Below, piece after piece: positions 44,580 through 52,377 of a stretch of 64,000 nt of DNA; positions within the stretch are counted from its first letter, which is position 1, and each line of letters begins with the position of its first letter. The stretch covers positions 496,001 through 560,000 of the forward strand of contig NC_020054.1 of the NCBI RefSeq assembly GCF_000331105.1, in the 5' to 3' direction. Source of the stretch: Fibrella aestuarina BUZ 2. GTDB lineage: Bacteria; Bacteroidota; Bacteroidia; Cytophagales; Spirosomataceae. The notes beneath the pieces are model-generated. The model made no database searches. It was not told where the DNA came from and saw only the letters and a list, made by a program, of their open reading frames with translations. Position numbers and translations under genes: made by a program.

Positions 44580-44764
44580 TCGGTTGTCGGGTCGGTTGGG
44601 GGTGGCTCGCTTCCTTTTTTGCCGCGCCGCTGCTTTTTGAGGGCTTCGTTGAGCAGGTATTCAATCTGTCCGTTTACACTCCTGAATTCATCCTGCGCCC
44701 ATCGTTCCAGCTCGGCCAGCATCTCCGGGTTCAGCCGCAACAGGAATCCTTTTTTTTCTGCCAT
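44573..44764 (-). CDS. Arc-type ribbon-helix-helix DNA-binding protein
   Basis: 63 aa. KGFLLRLNPEMLAELERWAQ forms the beta strand and first helix, and SVNGQIEYLLNEALKK the second helix of the Arc/MetJ ribbon-helix-helix fold. A Lys/Pro-rich tail follows. It acts as a dimeric DNA-binding protein. It lies just downstream of the SPFH gene on the same strand; this pairing of Arc-like and SPFH genes recurs in other genomes. The gap between them is filled by a large imperfect inverted repeat that starts at this gene's ATG. Confidence 0.88.
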   Translation of the reverse strand: MAEKKGFLLRLNPEMLAELERWAQDEFRSVNGQIEYLLNEALKKQRRGKKGSEPPPTDPTTDQ

Positions 44765-44867
44765 AAAAGGGGGCGGGGGCTAAGGGCTTGGGGCGGGGGT
44801 GTTTGCTCAGATAGAAGTATCTGTCAGCAAACATTCCCCGCCCCAAACCCTCTGCCCCCTGCTTTTA
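44764..44867. repeat. imperfect ~50-bp-arm G-rich inverted repeat filling the SPFH/RHH gap
   Basis: The left arm (44764-44813) is G-rich on the plus strand; the right arm (44818-44867) is its approximate complement, with a GAAG loop. The outer part pairs TAAAAG with CTTTTA and the middle part GGGGCGGGG with CCCCGCCCC. The inner part pairs TGTTTGCT with AGCAAACA. The dyad runs from the start codon of the ribbon-helix-helix gene to the stop codon of the SPFH gene. It may terminate or set the ratio of the two products, or serve as the Arc-like protein's operator. Confidence 0.7.
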
Positions 44868-45734
44868 GTAAAGCGATCCGGCGTTGACGACCGGGCTGAC
44901 GTTTTTCTCGCCGCAGAGCACCACGAGCAGGTTACTGACCATCGCGGCTTTTCGTTCTTCGTCGAGCGTCACCACGTTGTTTTCGGCCAGGCGGGCCAGG
45001 GCCATCTCGACCATCCCAACGGCGCCGTCCACAATCTGTTTGCGGGCCGCCACTACCGCCGATGCCTGCTGCCGCTGCAACATAGCGCCGGCAATTTCGG
45101 GCGCATAAGCCAGGTGGCTGATCCGCGCTTCGATGATCGTTACACCGGCCCGCTGCAAGCGTTCGTTTAGCTCCGTTTCGAGCACGTCGTTGATCCGGCC
45201 CGTATTGTCGCGCAGGGTTACGTCGGCGTCTTCGTCTTCTGAATTGTCGTAGGCGTGTGAGTTGGCCAGATGCCGCACGGCGGCTTCCGACTGAATCTGC
45301 ACGAACAGGGTATAGTCGTCGACCGAAAACAGCGCTTTGGCCGTGTCGGCCACCTGCCACACCACCACCGCCGCGATATCGATGGGGTTACCCATCTTGT
45401 CGTTCACCTTCAGGGTTTGGCCGTTCAGGTTGCGGGCACGCAGGCTGATCTTCTTTTTCGAGTAAAACGGGTTTACCCACCGCAGCCCATTCTGTTTCAT
45501 GGTCCCGGTATAATCGCCGAAAAATGTGGTTACTACCGCCTCGTTGGGATTGATGACCGACAGGCCGGTGAGCGTGATAAGGCCAGCAATAAACAGGAGG
45601 CCACCAAAGATGCCCAAGCCAACGTTGGCCGTAACCACACCGGATATAACCAGAATGGGGCCAGCAATAAAGGCCAGCAAGCCAATCAACAGGGCCAGAT
45701 AGCCCGAAATAGAGGTAAGATTTTTCTCGTTCAT
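44865..45734 (-). CDS. SPFH/Band 7 domain membrane protein
   Basis: A 289-aa protein with two adjacent membrane segments at the N terminus (about 10-62; [20 protein letters not shown] and [20 protein letters not shown]). An SPFH domain follows: [40 protein letters not shown] and [19 protein letters not shown]. After it comes a coiled C-terminal part with [20 protein letters not shown], as in stomatin-like proteins. These proteins form membrane microdomain scaffolds. Its partner is the Arc-like gene downstream. Confidence 0.93.
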   Translation of the reverse strand: MNEKNLTSISGYLALLIGLLAFIAGPILVISGVVTANVGLGIFGGLLFIAGLITLTGLSVINPNEAVVTTFFGDYTGTMKQNGLRWVNPFYSKKKISLRARNLNGQTLKVNDKMGNPIDIAAVVVWQVADTAKALFSVDDYTLFVQIQSEAAVRHLANSHAYDNSEDEDADVTLRDNTGRINDVLETELNERLQRAGVTIIEARISHLAYAPEIAGAMLQRQQASAVVAARKQIVDGAVGMVEMALARLAENNVVTLDEERKAAMVSNLLVVLCGEKNVSPVVNAGSLY

Positions 45735-45788
45735 GGTTCAGAAATTGTTATCATTTTGATAGCACAATACTAGCACATAAAACCAGAA

Positions 45789-45816
45789 AGCCCGCTGCTT
45801 TCTAGACCAGCGGGCT
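45789..45816 (-). terminator. probable terminator of the coiled-coil gene
   Basis: A 9-bp stem AGCCCGCTG / CAGCGGGCT with a 10-nt loop, downstream of the minus-strand gene at 45847. On the minus strand TTTCTGG follows, so the T tract is weak. Confidence 0.65.
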
Positions 45817-45846
45817 GTTTATTGGTTGAGTGGTCGCCGGGAACGT

Positions 45847-46785
45847 TCAGGCCTGTTCCAGGTACGTTCGGAGAGCGTGGGTACGTTGTGTTTGATCGGC
45901 GATGGCCGTTTCGTGCTGCTTAGTAACCGCATCCAGCGCCTGACCGAGTTGCGCCTGTAGCTGCTGGGCGTTGGTTTGTGCTTTCTCGATGCGCCGTTGG
46001 ACCGAAAAGTCGGTGAACACATTGTCGAAGAAGATATCCACGAACCGCGTCAGTCCATCGTCAAACGTCCACTCGCCGTGCAGCTGCTGATGTACATCGG
46101 CCAGTTCTGACCGGAACCGGTTTACACCGTACGCCACCCGCTGAGACTGATCGCGGACGTCGTCTAGCTTGCCGTACTTCATCGCCGACAGCAATGACGA
46201 ACTGGTGAACATGTCCCAGTTACCCAGCCTGTGCGCATCCCCGATCAATCGGATGAGTGCCTCCACTTCATGAGCGGCCTGCCGACCCGCCTGCCGCGCT
46301 TCGGTCAGTTCGGTTACCTGCTGTTCAGCTGTGGTAAGCGCATCAGCCAGCCGCTGATAGGCCGTATCCTGCTGTTCCTGAACGGCCTGCTTTTTGTCCT
46401 GCATCAGCTGCGTGTACGCCGATTCAACATCCGCGTAGGTCGCTAACCGCGTCTGTAGCGCCGCTAGCTGCTGCGTTAGGGCCTCAACCTCAGCGTTGAT
46501 CGCATCGTAGTCGAGGCGGGCGCGCTGGGCTTCAGCCTGTTCTTTGGTCAGTTGCTCGTCGTGGCGGTTAAGCAGGTTATAATAGATCGAGGCCCAGCTT
46601 AGTCGTTCCAGCCGGTCGACGTCGGCTTGTTCATGGCTCCACCGTTCGTATAGAGCGGCCTGCTGGGTACGTTGTTTCTCGATCGTCTTGGTGAGCGTGG
46701 CGAGTTGTTGCGCTAACGCGATGCGCTCACCCCGGCGGCGGATGAGCGTAAGGAGGTTTTCCTGTTGCGTGGATGTCCAGGTCAT
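45847..46785 (-). CDS. hypothetical coiled-coil protein
   Basis: A 312-aa protein with no signal peptide or membrane segment. Long heptad regions lie at about 20-100 (LATLTKTIEKQRTQQAAL, EVEALTQQLAALQTRLAT), about 110-165 and about 265-312. A conserved-looking globular stretch at about 170-250 contains LIRLIGDAHRLGNWDMFTSS and GLTRFVDIFFDNVFTDF. I do not recognise a named family. It lies upstream of a terminator and convergent to nothing; it stands alone between the SPFH and LysRS genes. Confidence 0.75.
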   Translation of the reverse strand: MTWTSTQQENLLTLIRRRGERIALAQQLATLTKTIEKQRTQQAALYERWSHEQADVDRLERLSWASIYYNLLNRHDEQLTKEQAEAQRARLDYDAINAEVEALTQQLAALQTRLATYADVESAYTQLMQDKKQAVQEQQDTAYQRLADALTTAEQQVTELTEARQAGRQAAHEVEALIRLIGDAHRLGNWDMFTSSSLLSAMKYGKLDDVRDQSQRVAYGVNRFRSELADVHQQLHGEWTFDDGLTRFVDIFFDNVFTDFSVQRRIEKAQTNAQQLQAQLGQALDAVTKQHETAIADQTQRTHALRTYLEQA

Positions 46786-46917
46786 AGAAATAGGTCAGTC
46801 TGTAAGCGCAAAGCAAAGGAGGCACCGCGTTTGTAACCAGCCAATCTGGACAAGTGGCGTTGGGAGCGGCTCAACAATCCGCCGACCCTTACAGAAGGCG
46901 CATAGCTAATTCTGACG

Positions 46918-46925
46918 TACTTTTG
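46918..46925 (+). promoter_or_regulatory. Bacteroidota-type -7 promoter box for lysS
   Basis: TACTTTTG matches the TAnnTTTG consensus and lies 51 bp before the lysS ATG. No clear TTTG -33 element is seen at the standard distance. Confidence 0.4.
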
Positions 46926-46976
46926 CACCTCTATTTTTACGGCCGTAGCCATTTCCCGTAAAAACCTCAGTCTCCG

Positions 46977-48764
46977 ATGCTTAGTGAACAAGAAGTAAAT
47001 AGACGACAGAAACGCGAAGAACTCATGCGGCTGGGCATCGACCCCTACCCCGCCGAACTCTTCGACGTTACCCACACCATCGCTCAACTCCGCGACGCCT
47101 TCGCCGACAAGGCCGGCCAGGACACGCAGGGCGGGTATGAAGCCCACCTCGATCTGGCGGGCGACCCTGCCTGGGGTCAGGTACGTCTGGCGGGCCGCCT
47201 GATGGGCTTCCGCATCATGGGTAGCGCGTCGTTTGCCGAAATGCAGGATAGCAGCGGCCGGATGCAGCTGTATTTCCGCCGCGACGACCTGTGCCCCGGC
47301 GACGATAAGACGCTCTACAACACCGTTTTCAAAAAACTGCTCGATATCGGCGATATCGTCGGGGTGGAAGGCAACATCTTCACCACGCAGACCGGCGAAC
47401 TGTCGCTCTACGTACGGTCGTTCAAGGTACTGACCAAATCGCTGCGGCCGCTGCCGGTGGTGAAAGAGGTGGTGAACGAACAGACCGGCGAAAAAGAAAC
47501 CTACGACGCTTTTACCGATCCCGAACTGCGCTACCGGCAGCGGTACGTTGACCTGATCGTGAATCCGCAGGTACGTGAGGTGTTCATCAAGCGGAGCAAG
47601 CTGGTCAACTCAATCCGTCACTACCTGACGGGTAAGGGCTACCTGGAAGTGGAAACACCTATTTTGCAGCCAATCCACGGGGGTGCCACGGCGCGGCCGT
47701 TTAAAACGCACCACAACACGCTCGACATGACGCTCTACCTGCGTATTGCCAACGAGCTGTACCTGAAGCGGTTGATCGTGGGCGGGTATGACGGCGTGTT
47801 CGAATTTGCCAAAGACTTCCGCAACGAAGGCATGGACCGGACGCACAACCCCGAGTTCACGCAGGTTGAGTTCTACGTCGCCTACAAAGACTATAACTGG
47901 ATGATGGACACCATCGAAGAAATGGTGGAAAAAGTAGCGCTCGACGTGGCCGGTACCACCAAAGTGACCGTCGGCGACAATGTGATCGACTTCAAACGCC
48001 CCTGGAAACGCCTTACCATGTTTGAGGCTATTCAGGAATACACCGGCGTCGACGTGTCGAACATGGGCGAAGACGAACTGCGGCAAACGGCCGAAAGCCG
48101 GGGCATCAAAACGGATTCGTCGATGGGCAAATCGAAGCTGATCGACGAACTGTTTGGCGAAGCCTGCGAGCCGAACCTGATTCAGCCGACGTTCATCACC
48201 GATTACCCCGTCGAGATGTCGCCGCTGACTAAAAAGCACCGTAGCAAGCCGGGTTTAGTGGAGCGTTTCGAAGCGATCTGCAACGGCAAAGAGATTGCCA
48301 ACGCTTATTCGGAGCTAAACGACCCGCTCGACCAACGGGCACGTTTCGAAGAGCAGCTTGAGCTGGCCAAACGCGGCGACGACGAAGCGATGGCGATGGA
48401 CGAAGACTTTTTGCGGGCGCTCGAATACGGCATGCCACCCACGGCCGGCGTAGGCCTCGGCATCGACCGGCTCACGATGATCATGACTAATCAGCCGAGC
48501 ATTCAGGAAGTGCTGTTCTTTCCGCAGATGCGCCCGGAGAAAAAGGAAGAAGGCGCCACCGAAGCCGACTTTGTGGCAGCGGGCGTACCCGAAGCGTGGG
48601 TGCCGGCGCTACAAAAACTGGGTTACCTGACCATCGCGCAGCTACACGCCGCCAGTCCCAACAAACTTTTCAACGACCTCGGCGGCGTGCGGAAGAAACT
48701 AAAAATGACCGACGTACCCATGCCAAGCATCGCCGACGTACACGGCTGGACGGGGCATAAATGA
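46977..48764 (+). CDS. lysS: lysyl-tRNA synthetase, class II
   Basis: A 595-aa LysRS with the anticodon-binding OB domain ([20 protein letters not shown], residues 62-81) and the class II core. Motif 1 is [15 protein letters not shown], motif 2 [20 protein letters not shown] and motif 3 [13 protein letters not shown]. It charges tRNA-Lys. The C terminus extends about 70 residues beyond motif 3 (after [13 protein letters not shown]) with a helical segment [20 protein letters not shown] and [17 protein letters not shown]. This looks like a helix-hairpin-helix type add-on known from Bacteroidota LysRS. It is monocistronic. Confidence 0.97.
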   Translation: MLSEQEVNRRQKREELMRLGIDPYPAELFDVTHTIAQLRDAFADKAGQDTQGGYEAHLDLAGDPAWGQVRLAGRLMGFRIMGSASFAEMQDSSGRMQLYFRRDDLCPGDDKTLYNTVFKKLLDIGDIVGVEGNIFTTQTGELSLYVRSFKVLTKSLRPLPVVKEVVNEQTGEKETYDAFTDPELRYRQRYVDLIVNPQVREVFIKRSKLVNSIRHYLTGKGYLEVETPILQPIHGGATARPFKTHHNTLDMTLYLRIANELYLKRLIVGGYDGVFEFAKDFRNEGMDRTHNPEFTQVEFYVAYKDYNWMMDTIEEMVEKVALDVAGTTKVTVGDNVIDFKRPWKRLTMFEAIQEYTGVDVSNMGEDELRQTAESRGIKTDSSMGKSKLIDELFGEACEPNLIQPTFITDYPVEMSPLTKKHRSKPGLVERFEAICNGKEIANAYSELNDPLDQRARFEEQLELAKRGDDEAMAMDEDFLRALEYGMPPTAGVGLGIDRLTMIMTNQPSIQEVLFFPQMRPEKKEEGATEADFVAAGVPEAWVPALQKLGYLTIAQLHAASPNKLFNDLGGVRKKLKMTDVPMPSIADVHGWTGHK

Positions 48765-48777
48765 GTTTAAGGTGTCA

Positions 48778-48845
48778 AGTTTGGTATTTGACGTTGGCTG
48801 ACGTGCCAGCGTAATCGGACGTCAGCTAACGTCAAATACCAAACT
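48778..48845. repeat. 27-bp-arm inverted repeat between lysS and csp
   Basis: Arms 48778-48804 and 48819-48845 pair with one mismatch, with a 14-nt loop. They contain AGTTTGGTATTTGACGTT and its complement. It lies between convergent genes and fills most of the 87-bp gap. It probably works as a bidirectional terminator without clear T tracts. Confidence 0.8.
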
Positions 48846-48851
48846 CAAAAC

Positions 48852-49049
48852 TTAGTTGGCTTTCCGTACGTTGGTCGCGTTGAGGCCTTTTTTACCTTCA
48901 ACGATTTCGTATTCGACCCGGTCTTTTTCTTTGATGGCAATCCCGTTCAGGCCGGTAATATGGACGAAAATGTCTTTGCCCGTTGCGTCGTCTACAATGA
49001 ACCCAAATCCTTTACTTTCATTAAAGAATTTCACTACACCTGTTTGCAT
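48852..49049 (-). CDS. cold shock domain protein
   Basis: A 65-aa single CSD protein with RNP1 KGFGFIVDD and RNP2 DIFVHITGL, preceded by MQTGVVKFFNESK. It binds single-stranded RNA and DNA as a chaperone. The end KGLNATNVRKAN is the typical C terminus of Bacteroidota CspA-like proteins. The 180-bp upstream region includes an AT-rich leader and a GTCATGAC palindrome. Confidence 0.97.
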   Translation of the reverse strand: MQTGVVKFFNESKGFGFIVDDATGKDIFVHITGLNGIAIKEKDRVEYEIVEGKKGLNATNVRKAN

Positions 49050-49229
49050 AGCACTGGTACGAATTGATAGTCAGTTAATAAAATTTAGCGCAGTCATGAC
49101 GAATGACCTTGCGCAAATAAAAAAATAAGTTTAAAATGTGGAGAAGTAGCGGCCCGAAAAAACAACGGGTCAGCTAAGTTTTTTGAGTTACTGGTAGAAA
49201 TAGACGAACAAACTGCAACCGCAAACGTT

Positions 49230-49490
49230 ATGTTTGCCAGCAATATCAACAAACGTATGGATCAGGTACTTAACAGGCTTCGGTTCTTTGTCGAGCAACA
49301 GGCATTCGGTGTCTGTGCCCACTTAGGCCAGCGGATGAACATTCCGGCCAATAGTATTCGGCTATACTTTATCTACACGTCGTGCCTCACGCTGGGCTCG
49401 CCCGTTATTCTCTATCTGATTGCCGCCTTCTGGCTCGAACTCCGCACGCACCTCCGCCGCCGAGCTAACCCAACTATCTGGGACCTTTAA
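49230..49490 (+). CDS. small PspC-domain membrane protein
   Basis: An 86-aa protein with the PspC pattern (FGVCAHLGQRMNIPANSIRL, YFIYTSCLTLGSPVILYLIA): a short amphipathic part followed by one long apolar helix at about 48-70. PspC proteins sense membrane stress; this is the short stand-alone form. Its stop codon is the first part of a perfect 45-bp inverted repeat. Confidence 0.88.
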   Translation: MFASNINKRMDQVLNRLRFFVEQQAFGVCAHLGQRMNIPANSIRLYFIYTSCLTLGSPVILYLIAAFWLELRTHLRRRANPTIWDL

Positions 49491-49588
49491 TGTATAGTGT
49501 ATAATGCACGATGTATAATGGGGCTGGCGCGCAGGCATACTACCGCGCCAGCCCCATTATACATCGTGCATTATACACTATACATTAA
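49487..49588. repeat. perfect 45-bp-arm palindrome between convergent genes
   Basis: The arms 49487-49531 and 49544-49588 are perfect complements over 45 bp with a 12-nt loop. The outer part is AT-rich, with TGTATAGTGTATAATG and a near-repeat GATGTATAATG; the inner part is GC-rich (GGGGCTGGCGCG). The stop codon of the PspC gene (49488-49490) and that of the DUF2480 gene (49585-49587) lie in the two arm ends. It is likely a bidirectional terminator or a mobile-element-like palindrome. Confidence 0.92.
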
Positions 49589-50100
49589 CTACTCTTTCGC
49601 TTAAAGAGGGGAACCGTGCTGCAGGGCTCACCAAATAACAGACTCTGCACGACGGGAGCTAACCGGCGCGTGAGTTCGACGTAGGCCGCCGTTGGAACGG
49701 GAACTTTGCTACAGCCTTTTACGACTACCTTTTTGTCCTGATAATCGGCCGGGTCGATGTGGGCGATGGCGTCGAAGTACAGTTTCTCGTCCAGATCCTG
49801 TAGGGAGCCATAAACGACCGTGTTGGCGTAGGGCTGAAGCTGTAACGTCAGCAGCATATAGGCCCAGGTCGGGATAATGGCGTCTTCGGTGCAGGTAATG
49901 GCCACGTTCTTACCGGCATATTGGCTCCAGTCGTGTTCTTTCAGAAACGCCCGGAAGTCTTTTTCCTTTAAGATCATGCCCATAAACAGATTGTCTTTCA
50001 AGTCATAGACAAGCCGTTCGCCGGGATGATAGTACTCTTCCAGATCGAGGGTAATCAGGCCGCTATTGGCCACGCGGTTAACAATGGGTGCCGTTTCCAT
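49585..50100 (-). CDS. DUF2480 family protein
   Basis: A 171-aa protein with the DUF2480 hallmarks: an N-terminal IVNRVANSGLITLDLEEYY, then LFMGMILKEKDFRAFLKEHD, ITCTEDAIIPTWAYMLL, and a CSKVPVPTAAYVELTRRL segment. The family is restricted to Bacteroidota and has no established function. The cytoplasmic protein has no signal. Its stop lies inside a perfect palindrome. Confidence 0.93.
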   Translation of the reverse strand: METAPIVNRVANSGLITLDLEEYYHPGERLVYDLKDNLFMGMILKEKDFRAFLKEHDWSQYAGKNVAITCTEDAIIPTWAYMLLTLQLQPYANTVVYGSLQDLDEKLYFDAIAHIDPADYQDKKVVVKGCSKVPVPTAAYVELTRRLAPVVQSLLFGEPCSTVPLFKRKSS

Positions 50101-50160
50101 ACCTCAGCAACGCTACAGCGCTACTTTGAGTTTGGTTAATCACCCCGCTGTTACCACCCC

Positions 50161-51321
50161 TTAGGCAGCACTGCGAATAGTGTCTAGCAGGCCCCGGATT
50201 TCGTCTTCTGTATTGAAGCTGTGCAGACAAAGCCGTAGCCGCTCCTGCCCCGGCGGCACAGTGGGGCTTACGATGGGGCGTACATCATAGCCTGCCGCCT
50301 GCGCCCGCCCGGCCACCGCCCGCACGGCTTCGTTACCGGGTACGATAAGCCCCTGAATCGGTGAGGTACTTTCGAGCCATGGCAAGCTCGGCGCTAACTG
50401 CGCTGCCGTTTTCTGGAAACAAGCAATCAGTTCGTGCAGCCGATGAATGGGGCTAGTGTCCTGAGCCAGCACTTCGTGAGCGCAACGGATGGCCAATAGC
50501 GCATGGGGCGGTAACGCGGTTGTATAAATAAAGGAACGCGCCGTATTGATGAGGTAGTCGCGCAGGAGCGTTGGCCCGACCACAACGGCCCCGTGCACAC
50601 CCAGCGCTTTCCCAAACGTATGGATGCGCGCAAAGACCCGATCCTGCAACCCATAAGCAACCACCAATCCCGGCGCCGTTCCGTCGGCTTCGTTCAGCCC
50701 ATACACGCCCGACGCATGCGCTTCATCCACCAGCAACGCCGCTCCGTATTGGTCGCACAGATCGGCTAATGCCCGCAGCGGGGCTTCGTCGCCATCCATC
50801 GAGTACACCGACTCGACCACGACAAATACCCGGCCGCTCGCCTGTTGCAGCTTTTGTTCCAGATCGGCCAAGTCGTTGTGGGCGAAGCGTTGGCGGGTGG
50901 CGTAGCTGAGGCGCGCGCCGTCGATCAGGCTAGCGTGAATTAATTCATCCGTCAGCAGGGTATCGCCGCGCTGTGGCAGGCAGGCCAGCAGCCCCACGTT
51001 GGCGTTGTAGCCAGAGTTGAACACCAGCGCCGACTCGGCCCGATAAACATGCGCCAGATAGTGCTCTACCGATTCGGCCAGTTCGCTGTTACCAGCCAGG
51101 AGCCGCGAGCCAGTAGCACCGTTGCGCTCTGCCCCGATGGTTTGCTGCTGAATATGTTGTGCCAAAGCCGGCGACCGGGCCAGGCCAAGGTAGTCGTTCG
51201 ACGTAAAATCAATGGTATTGGCTAGGGCGAGTCGGCGAAGCAAGCCGCTCTGCTGCCGACGCGTAAGCTCCTGCTCCAGCCGCGCCGCCAGCCACTCGGT
51301 GGTTGATGTCCCCACATTCAT
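50161..51321 (-). CDS. 8-amino-7-oxononanoate synthase-like alpha-oxoamine synthase
   Basis: 386 aa from the ATG at 51321; the upstream extension to 51399 reads through the DnaA-box region and is unlikely. It is a PLP enzyme of the alpha-oxoamine synthase family, with FTSNDYLGLA (39-48), GATGSRLLAGN, ALLVDEAHASGVYG (about 195-208) and the PLP Lys238 in HTFGKALGVHGA. It condenses an acyl-CoA or acyl-ACP with an amino acid. BioF (biotin synthesis, L-alanine) is the best fit by motif, but other biotin genes are absent here and the substrate is not decided; a 2-amino-3-ketobutyrate ligase or a long-chain synthase is possible. Confidence 0.85.
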   Translation of the reverse strand: MNVGTSTTEWLAARLEQELTRRQQSGLLRRLALANTIDFTSNDYLGLARSPALAQHIQQQTIGAERNGATGSRLLAGNSELAESVEHYLAHVYRAESALVFNSGYNANVGLLACLPQRGDTLLTDELIHASLIDGARLSYATRQRFAHNDLADLEQKLQQASGRVFVVVESVYSMDGDEAPLRALADLCDQYGAALLVDEAHASGVYGLNEADGTAPGLVVAYGLQDRVFARIHTFGKALGVHGAVVVGPTLLRDYLINTARSFIYTTALPPHALLAIRCAHEVLAQDTSPIHRLHELIACFQKTAAQLAPSLPWLESTSPIQGLIVPGNEAVRAVAGRAQAAGYDVRPIVSPTVPPGQERLRLCLHSFNTEDEIRGLLDTIRSAA

Positions 51322-51655
51322 AGCCACAAAAATAACAGATACAGCTTCGGTGGCATTTTGTATCAGTGAATTACCCCAAACACAGTTATCCACAGACAAA
51401 ATGTGGATAAGTAGCCTTAATGTGCATATATACAGGCCTTTATCCCCTATTTACTTAGCCTATAGCCAAAACAATTTAGCCAATACTTTATAGTGCCCTT
51501 CAGCGTGGCTTACCGACCCGATCATATATCATACTAAATCTATAGGCTGACATTAAAATTTCACTCATTTATACGAAATCCCCTAACAACCGCGTGGGAC
51601 TGAGGGTTATAACGATGTCAAACGACAAAGACTATAGACAAAACAACTTAACGTT
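51322..51655. other. AT-rich intergenic region with paired DnaA boxes
   Basis: About 335 bp between divergent genes. It contains the DnaA-box pair at 51386-51410 followed by about 200 bp of AT-rich sequence (for example CATATATACAG and ATCATATATCATAC). It also holds promoters for both neighbours. No coding frame is supported. Confidence 0.55.
51386..51410. promoter_or_regulatory. inverted pair of consensus DnaA boxes
   Basis: TTATCCACA at 51386-51394 and its complement TGTGGATAA at 51402-51410 are both perfect R1-type DnaA boxes, 7 bp apart. AT-rich DNA follows on the right. The boxes could form part of a replication origin or a DnaA-regulated promoter. The two boxes are seen; function is inferred. 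More boxes within 1 kb would be expected for oriC and I did not see them. Confidence 0.6.
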
Positions 51656-52228
51656 ATGAAAAAGGGAATGATTTTGGTTGCTATGCTGCTTGCCGGTGTA
51701 GTTGCCAACGCACAGACGACGCCAACGACAACACCTACGAGCCCTACCACCCCTAATACGCCAGTAGGCACCACGGGTACAGGCCAAACAGGTACGTATA
51801 GCAACGGGCAGCCTACCCAGTCGACGGGTACGTACAACAACCCGACGAACACAGGCACCACTACAGGTACGTATCAGACTCAACCCGGTACCACAACTGG
51901 TAACGGCGTAGGCACGTACCCGCAGAATCAGAGCACAAACACGGGTAATTACAATACCCAGCAGTCGACCAGCCAAAACCCGGTAGGTGGCAGCAGCACA
52001 GGTACGTCGCAGAGCGGCACAACGGGTTCTTATTCGACCCAATCAGGCCGGACCATGCAGAGTGGCAACACGAACACTACCGGCACCCGCTCAACAGATC
52101 GCACAACGATGGACCAGATGGATTCGAACAGCAACAACGGCTCAACGAATCGGTCGAATACACGGACGCGTAATTCGCGCACGAACAGCACCACGACAAC
52201 GACTCGTCCGAACTCGACGACGTACTAG
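51656..52228 (+). CDS. secreted Thr/Gly/Ser/Gln-rich low-complexity protein
   Basis: A 190-aa protein with a signal peptide (MKKGMILVAMLLAGVVANAQ). The rest has almost no hydrophobic residues: runs such as TPTTTPTSPTTPNTPVGTTG, GTYQTQPGTTTG and TGTYNNPTNTGTT, ending in Arg/Asn/Thr-rich TRNSRTNSTTTTTRPNS. The mature protein must be disordered. Five GGTACGT/ACGTACC motifs fall in this short gene, mostly encoding Gly-Thr-Tyr. The role is unknown; it may be an extracellular matrix or cell-surface spacer. It stands alone and is followed by a terminator. Confidence 0.78.
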   Translation: MKKGMILVAMLLAGVVANAQTTPTTTPTSPTTPNTPVGTTGTGQTGTYSNGQPTQSTGTYNNPTNTGTTTGTYQTQPGTTTGNGVGTYPQNQSTNTGNYNTQQSTSQNPVGGSSTGTSQSGTTGSYSTQSGRTMQSGNTNTTGTRSTDRTTMDQMDSNSNNGSTNRSNTRTRNSRTNSTTTTTRPNSTTY

Positions 52229-52247
52229 TCTGCCCAGTGCTTCATAG

Positions 52248-52285
52248 AAAAGGCTCAGGGGTTTATAAGCCTCTGAGCCTTTTTG
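52248..52285. terminator. rho-independent terminator
   Basis: An 11-bp stem AAAAGGCTCAG / CTGAGCCTTTT with T tracts on both strands. It lies between the low-complexity gene and the convergent histidine kinase gene. Confidence 0.88.
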
Positions 52286-52377
52286 TTTTCGTATCGAGAT
52301 GGTCATTCCGCGCCAGCCGCCATTTCGAAGCTAGTAGCACAGGACGTATAGGCGCCCGCGTGCACAGACCCGAGCAC

